The notes beneath the pieces were generated by a model that worked only from the letters and a program-made list of their open reading frames with translations, made no database searches and was not told the origin of the DNA. A DNA stretch of 64,000 nt from assembly GCA_004352715.1 (NCBI GenBank), contig SCFE01000042.1:201542-265541 (forward strand). The letters run 5' to 3'. Origin of the DNA: Hofstenia miamia. Taxonomy: Eukaryota > Xenacoelomorpha > Acoela. Position 1 is the stretch's first letter. Each line of letters opens with the position of its first letter. Shown piece by piece: positions 58,663-64,000 of this stretch. A program made the position numbers and the translations under genes.

Positions 58663-59883
58663 CATGCGAAAGTCCTTCACCATTTGTCCCAATTTAAGCA
58701 TAATTTCTAGCTTGACACTTGCAGTTTCATAAAATGTATTCTTCAATCTATTTGGATCCGTACCTATCATCCAGGGTAGGGCCCGAACAAAGGTATGCGG
58801 ACAGTGATACGGGTTCTGAGATTAACATGATTATTTGTCACTTTCATTGACTTTGGATCTTAAAGCTGTTTTGTAAGAAGTATGTTAGTGCTTTAGGGTC
58901 AAGATATTTTGAGCCTACCCAAAATTCAACTAATGAATTTTGATCCAACATAAATCATGTTCTATTGAGCTTTAGATGCATTTGAACCAACCCAAAGATG
59001 TTTCAAAGTGTTACCCACATATTGCCCAACTAAAATATGGCTGCATAGAAAGCACGTTTGAAACACATATATAAATGTATTCAAATTGAAAGAATAGACT
59101 AATAGTACTAAAATGTTTTTTTATACTGAATATTAAAAATTTTCCACAAAAATATATAATTCTTCTGCAAGCGTGTATGCCCAATGTCCTTTAATGATCC
59201 AATCATAACCTATATTGTCTTGAAACAATGACGCAACCCATTTATTTAAGCTTGTATGCCTCAACCAAAGAAGTAGCAAGAAATGTGTTAGGGTTGGTCA
59301 ACCTAACCCATTTACAGTCCTGAAATTCATTTATACGCCTTTTGATTGATACGAACTCTCTATCTATGGCATACATCTATGTATGTGCATTTCTCTAAAC
59401 ACAAACCTTCATGTATATCTAAAACAAAAATAACAACATTGCAAATATAATATTACACTAAGCCAAATACAGTAGAATTACTTCTCTTCCTCAATACCAG
59501 AGAGTTCCATTTCACTGTCATCTTCTAATATTTCATTTTTGATATTAATATCGTACCGTATGTGCATTACATTTTAGGGTAAGTATCTCACGTTGTGAGT
59601 TGCAGAATATGTTCCATATCGTTTCAATTGAATGAATGTAATGTATTTTACAAGGTCATATATATATACAGCGTGTAGTTTCCTATTGCCATACCTAAAC
59701 CCCCGTTTTTAGATAAAACTTCATCAGTAGCCCATTTTCAAACTGGTTGGTGTGTTATGTGATATATACATGTATAATTGGATGCACGATCGGCCAATGA
59801 ATTGAGAAAACGGTTTCATAAATCTTCTTCTGGACACTGGACTTAATTGTGACTTTGTAATTGTAAAATTAAACTTCTCAAGG
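58663..59883. repeat. 1221 bp block, copy 2
   Basis: Repeats 57411-58631 and continues into unique sequence (GTGTCAACAAAAGC...). Most likely the overlapping next contig. Confidence 0.92.
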
Positions 59884-60024
59884 GTGTCAACAAAAGCACT
59901 AAAACTGAATTTGGTTTTTGACATAAACTACATTGAAAGGTGTTATGACAGTATAAGTATGTCTTGATAATAGCACACTAGCAGAATTTCTTGTTGGGTC
60001 CAGCTATTTTAGTTTAGTAACATT

Positions 60025-60120
60025 TAGCGACGGGCATAACGGGCTAGGGATACGGGCATGGAAAAACAAACGGGCCTATTTTTATGGCTACGGGCCGGAC
60101 TAGGGCACGGGTCCTACCCC
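60025..60120. repeat. Short ACGGGC-rich stretch
   Basis: Five or more ACGGGC/CGGGCC motifs in 90 bp, distinctly GC-richer than the surroundings; perhaps a transposon end. Confidence 0.4.
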
Positions 60121-60340
60121 AGCCTATCATCGATAGAAGTGTTAATCCTCTGTAAGTAATACAGATAATAAATTTACCCATGAATTTGCAAAATAATGCT
60201 TTTAACAATAACTTTAGCCATTGGAAACATTGGTAGAGAAAGGGTTAAGTAGTAAATATCAATGTTTTGAAAAGCCCTTGATTCACGAGCAACGTTTGAC
60301 ACTTTTTGTTGGTAAAAAAAATCGTTATGGTTACATCCTA

Positions 60341-60772
60341 AGGGAAGTGATCCAAATTCAATATGTTAACAAGTGAAAATCGAACTGTAAACAACACCGT
60401 CAACAAATGGCGTTTTACGTTAACATGACCGTAAAGCAATTGCCTAACTTGCACTCGGAATAAATACGCGAATAAATGTTAACGGTGAAGTTTACGTAAA
60501 ATGCCTGTTTTTTACGCAAAGGTTTACAGTATATTTAACGGTTATTATGACGTCACGTTGCAGCTGAGTACTACGAATAGCTTTATTGCGAAGCATTTCA
60601 ATTCTGCATATTTCAAACATATCTATGCATATAAACTTAGCCAGACATTTATTGAGCTATTTAATTAATCGTTTGCATTAAAAATTGTGAGAAACATAGT
60701 CTCTAATGCGATTAAGTAGTTATGAATAAAAATTCGATATACCTAAGCCTACTGTCTTAACTACCCATTCAA

Positions 60773-60809
<37 letters not shown>

Positions 60810-61218
60810 NNNNNNNNNNNNNNNNNNNNNNNNNNNNNNNNNNNNNNNNNNNNNNNNNNNNNNNNNNNNNNNNNNNNNNNNNNNNNNNNNNNNNNNNNNN
60901 NNNNNNNNNNNNNNNNNNNNNNNNNNNNNNNNNNNNNNNNNNNNNNNNNNNNNNNNNNNNNNNNNNNNNNNNNNNNNNNNNNNNNNNNNNNNNNNNNNNN
61001 NNNNNNNNNNNNNNNNNNNNNNNNNNNNNNNNNNNNNNNNNNNNNNNNNNNNNNNNNNNNNNNNNNNNNNNNNNNNNNNNNNNNNNNNNNNNNNNNNNNN
61101 NNNNNNNNNNNNNNNNNNNNNNNNNNNNNNNNNNNNNNNNNNNNNNNNNNNNNNNNNNNNNNNNNNNNNNNNNNNNNNNNNNNNNNNNNNNNNNNNNNNN
61201 NNNNNNNNNNNNNNNNNN

Positions 61219-61251
<33 letters not shown>

Positions 61252-61459
61252 GTTCTAACCGTTAAATATACTGTAAACCTTTGCGTAAAAAATAGGCATT
61301 TATCGTAAACTTCACCGTTAACATTTATTCGCGTATTTATTCCGAGTGCAAGTTAGGCAATTGCTTTACGGTCATGTTAACGTAAAACGCCATTTGTTGA
61401 CGGTGTTGTTTACAGTTCGATTTTCACTTGTTAACGTATTGAATTTCGATCACTTCCCT
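60341..61459. mobile_element. Element with 204 bp terminal inverted repeats
   Basis: Arms 60341-60544 and 61256-61459 are equal in length and nearly perfect reverse complements, starting AGGGAAGTGATC and ending TTAACGGTTA. They are rich in GTTAAC/GTAAAC motifs. The interior has 250 bp of unique sequence, (TA)n, and an N gap of 409 bp. No transposase is visible and no clear target duplication, so a non-autonomous DNA transposon of unknown superfamily. Confidence 0.8.
60810..61218. other. N gap, 409 bp, inside the inverted-repeat element
   Basis: Bordered by (TA)n on both sides. Confidence 0.95.
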
Positions 61460-63178
61460 AATTCACACATAAAGTTATTGGTTCGGACCAAATAAAATTG
61501 TTCGTATAGCATGGGCGTACAAATTATGAAAAAAGTGCAAATTTAAAGCTTTGTTTATGAGCGCTGTATTTGACCGATTGTCGTATCTCGGTTGGTGTAC
61601 GTGCAGGCTGCATTTTCTACGAATGACTGAGCAGAGCTGAACATACAAAGCAACCTCAATTGTATTGCATTTTTGAAATAAAACCTTCAATTTACTGTAA
61701 ATATATTTTCTAAGAACAAATTTTAGTGCACTTAACTGCAGAAATATTATTACTACACAGCGCAATACTATGCATCCCGAGACAGTTGATTCTCTGCATT
61801 GTCCTTTATTGTTACATTTTCTTAAATGTGAAATGTAGTTACCTGCAAGGTGTCACAAAACGATGGGTCGGTCAGTTCGGGTATTTAAATGCATGAGCTG
61901 TGGATCACATGGATCATGGATAGGTCCTGGCTGTATGAAAATTTGGGAGTCGGATCGGTATGGTTCGGTATCTGTANAATTCGTGAAGTGATCTGAATGC
62001 AGAGAAGGAGCGTCAAGTGATAACTGTTTTCATTTTTTACAATGATTTGTGATGTATTCTTATTGTAAAAATAGTATCTAAGTTTTATCAATAGCTTTAA
62101 TCACAATTAAAAGCCGCAATGGAATCTTCAAAATATAAAGGCTTTTGGCCAAAGCTAAACATGTATATGCTTTTAATATATCAAAATTCAAATGAAAGGA
62201 TAACCCTACAGAAATGTTCCATATCACAAGTTTGTCAAAATATGTAAATATCATCGGCAATTGAAGTAAATTCGTTATTAATTCTATATTTTATAAGAAA
62301 CTGTCCGGCATATGCATAAGCAATGTGCAATTTCAATTGCTATTGCAAAAATTCATTTATGCAATTTATAAAATAAACAACAAATGAAACTTCGTAAGAC
62401 AACAAAATTTAAAAAATGTGTGAAGCACTTTAAATGAGAAGTTGATTGTCAATGAAATTAGTTTTGAAATCCAAAAAAAACAATAAATAGTGAGATTTCT
62501 ATAGTTGTAATTTTATTAAAGCTTTAGATATGCACGTTACAGTATTGGTAATTATATATTTTCGGTGCTACAATTAGTATTCATATTCGCTATCCCAAAA
62601 TTTAGCGACCTTGTTTCTTCCATCACTGGTAAGCTAATTTTATCACTAAGTACAATATTTCATTTCCACCCTCAAAGTTCTTGTAAATCAACATGACTAA
62701 GGTTTGATAAATATTCTTGTTTTTGCCCCAGAGCAGAGGTGTAAGCAGGAGGACCTTTCTACCCACGTTATTAACTACCCCAATACTGTAATGTGTATAT
62801 CTAAATGGTGTGGTATATTCTTATTATAAAAATAATATATATGTTTTATCAACAGATTGCATCACAATTAAAAACAAATTGTAAAAAATGAAAACAGTTA
62901 ATATTTGATGCTCTTTCTCTATATCAGCTCACCTTACGAATTCGAGATGGCATACTTAAATTCTTAAAGAAGAATTTGTCACCAGACATTTGGCTATAGC
63001 ATAAAGCTGTATATAAATGCCCACAGTTCATCGACACACAATACTTGAAATAAACATCAATATTTTAACAACATAGCACATTTTTTGTAATAGTGCCACA
63101 ATTGCTAAAATACTTTGTATTTCACTATTCGTGTTACAATTAAAAATGAAAATCATGTAATTGTTAAGGCCAATCATG
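61460..63178. other. No gene seen; a diverged short repeat pair
   Basis: AACTGTTTTCATTTTTTACA near 62023 recurs inverted near 62878-62900, while the adjoining 60 bp (TATTCTTATTRTAAAAATA...) recur in direct orientation at about 62817-62870. Low-level rearranged repeat. A single N at 61977. Confidence 0.4.
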
Positions 63179-63184
63179 TTTATT
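63179..63184 (-). terminator. Poly(A) signal AATAAA of the SLC17-like gene
   Basis: TTTATT on the plus strand, AATAAA in the sense of the transporter, about 115 bp after its stop codon. Confidence 0.5.
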
Positions 63185-63297
63185 TCAAATACAATAAAAA
63201 TTTAAATAATATATTGATGTAACAAAAATTGAAGTTTGCTAACATCAATTCCAGTGATATAGCTTTGCGAGATTTACTTTTCCATTCTTGCTGAAGT

Positions 63298-64000
63298 TCA
63301 TTCTAATCCAGAATATTGTCTTTCAAATTGAGAACTTAAGAGATAACTGTTTGAGTTTCTTACCCACAATAACAAGTTAAATGTTAATGAACCTAATAAA
63401 ACTAGAACACCAATGGCAAGGAATGCATTGATCCAATTTTGGGAACTGCTAATATCCGCAGCTACAAAGAAATCAACAAGTATTGGTATCAGAAAGCCAG
63501 CAGAATTTCCAAATGATGTGACAATGCCGCTTAGTATTGCAATATGTTCACTATAATGCGACATGACTGCTATCACATTTGTCAAGCACACTGATGTAAA
63601 AACAATCCAAATGGCAAAGAGTGCAATGGCAAAAATCCCATTACAACCAATATAACGTGTTGCAAATGGAACTGTAAATGCTAAGATGTTAAATAGTGTA
63701 AAGAAAATGCAGTGTGTTGTCCTTGGGGTTAAGTAGTGTTTGTTAATTACATAACTGAGGATCAGATTTGTGATAAATGAAGCAATTGTGTAAGTTAGTG
63801 GTGGGATAGCATTTAACAAGCCATTGTCTAGAATGGGGTAATGAATTACAGCTGAAAGATATTGCGGAACCATCATTGATGCTAGTCGTTGCACAGTGGA
63901 AAAAGTGAAATAGCTATAAGCAATGCAATACACTTTCCAGTCAAGAAACACTCTAAACTTGCTGTTATCTTTTGTTTTCGATGCAATCGGATGTTCTATG
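63298..64000 (-). CDS. SLC17-family (sialin / vesicular anion) transporter, C-terminal half, partial
   Basis: The frame is open from the window edge to a TGA at 63298-63300: 233 residues with no start visible. It begins with E-H-P, a charged linker, then about six membrane segments matching TM7-TM12 of SLC17 proteins. Family-like marks are a first segment after a D-W-K stretch, N-G-L-L-N-A-I-P-P-L before TM8, Y-I-G-C-N between TM9 and TM10, L-S-G-I-V-T-S-F-G-N-S-A-G in TM11 and W-I-N-A-F in TM12. SLC17 members are major facilitator carriers of organic anions or phosphate in lysosomal, vesicular or plasma membranes; substrate cannot be told from this half. The remaining exons lie beyond 64000. 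It is intronless over 700 bp and shows no damage, so a functional gene is likely. A valine codon at 63951 is not the start, because the frame stays open upstream. Confidence 0.88.
   Translation of the reverse strand, partial: IEHPIASKTKDNSKFRVFLDWKVYCIAYSYFTFSTVQRLASMMVPQYLSAVIHYPILDNGLLNAIPPLTYTIASFITNLILSYVINKHYLTPRTTHCIFFTLFNILAFTVPFATRYIGCNGIFAIALFAIWIVFTSVCLTNVIAVMSHYSEHIAILSGIVTSFGNSAGFLIPILVDFFVAADISSSQNWINAFLAIGVLVLLGSLTFNLLLWVRNSNSYLLSSQFERQYSGLE

Noticed and set aside
1-64000. CRISPR arrays, operons, ribosome binding sites, rRNA genes
   Set aside because: None seen. The direct repeats are (TA)n, duplications or a diverged minisatellite, and the genes are spliced and eukaryotic.

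Overview
The window is AT-rich eukaryotic, almost certainly animal, DNA. The evidence is spliced genes with GT/AG introns (one about 23.6 kb), a seven-transmembrane receptor, an SLC17-type transporter, and many decayed transposable elements of animal type: Tc1/mariner, hAT, Penelope-like and several LINEs. Long (TA)n tracts occur every few kilobases, and nearly every large N gap sits inside one. The element mix would suit a cnidarian or another AT-rich invertebrate, but I cannot name the species.

Host genes. The best supported is a complete rhodopsin-class GPCR on the minus strand. Its five exons run from 41134 down to 11739, all phases match, and they encode 331 residues. Inside its 23.6 kb third intron, on the opposite strand, lie exons of a single-pass membrane protein (S/T-rich exon near 23.2 kb, membrane exon at 26458-26571) and a small two- or three-exon gene near 22.3-23.0 kb. 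A diverged copy of that small gene opens the window (74-741). A cysteine-containing exon sits at 1529-1691. The right edge (63298-64000) holds the C-terminal half of an SLC17-like major facilitator transporter on the minus strand, with a poly(A) signal.

Mobile elements, left to right: two copies of a zinc-knuckle retroelement tail (8.4-10.7 kb); a 227 bp inverted-repeat element (12.8 kb); a Penelope-like element with a GIY-YIG remnant and a hammerhead-like motif (15.4-16.5 kb); a LINE tail (20.7-21.5 kb); a short mariner-like element (25.6 kb); a 668 bp foldback element (29.7 kb); a Tc1 fragment (31.4 kb); a CR1-like LINE tail (36.6 kb); hAT pieces (41.8-43.3 kb); two Tc1 relatives (43.4 and 45.7 kb); another hAT tail (50.2 kb); a mariner remnant (53.7 kb); and an element with 204 bp terminal inverted repeats (60.3-61.5 kb).

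Assembly. Three tandem duplications (8361-10727, 39674-40741, 57411-59883) have copies of equal length with a single N at a junction. They look like unmerged contig overlaps rather than biology. A 2087 bp segment present twice (18189-20275 and 27541-29627) is bounded on both sides by (TA)n and is also suspect. Any copy-number claim for this window should be checked against reads first.
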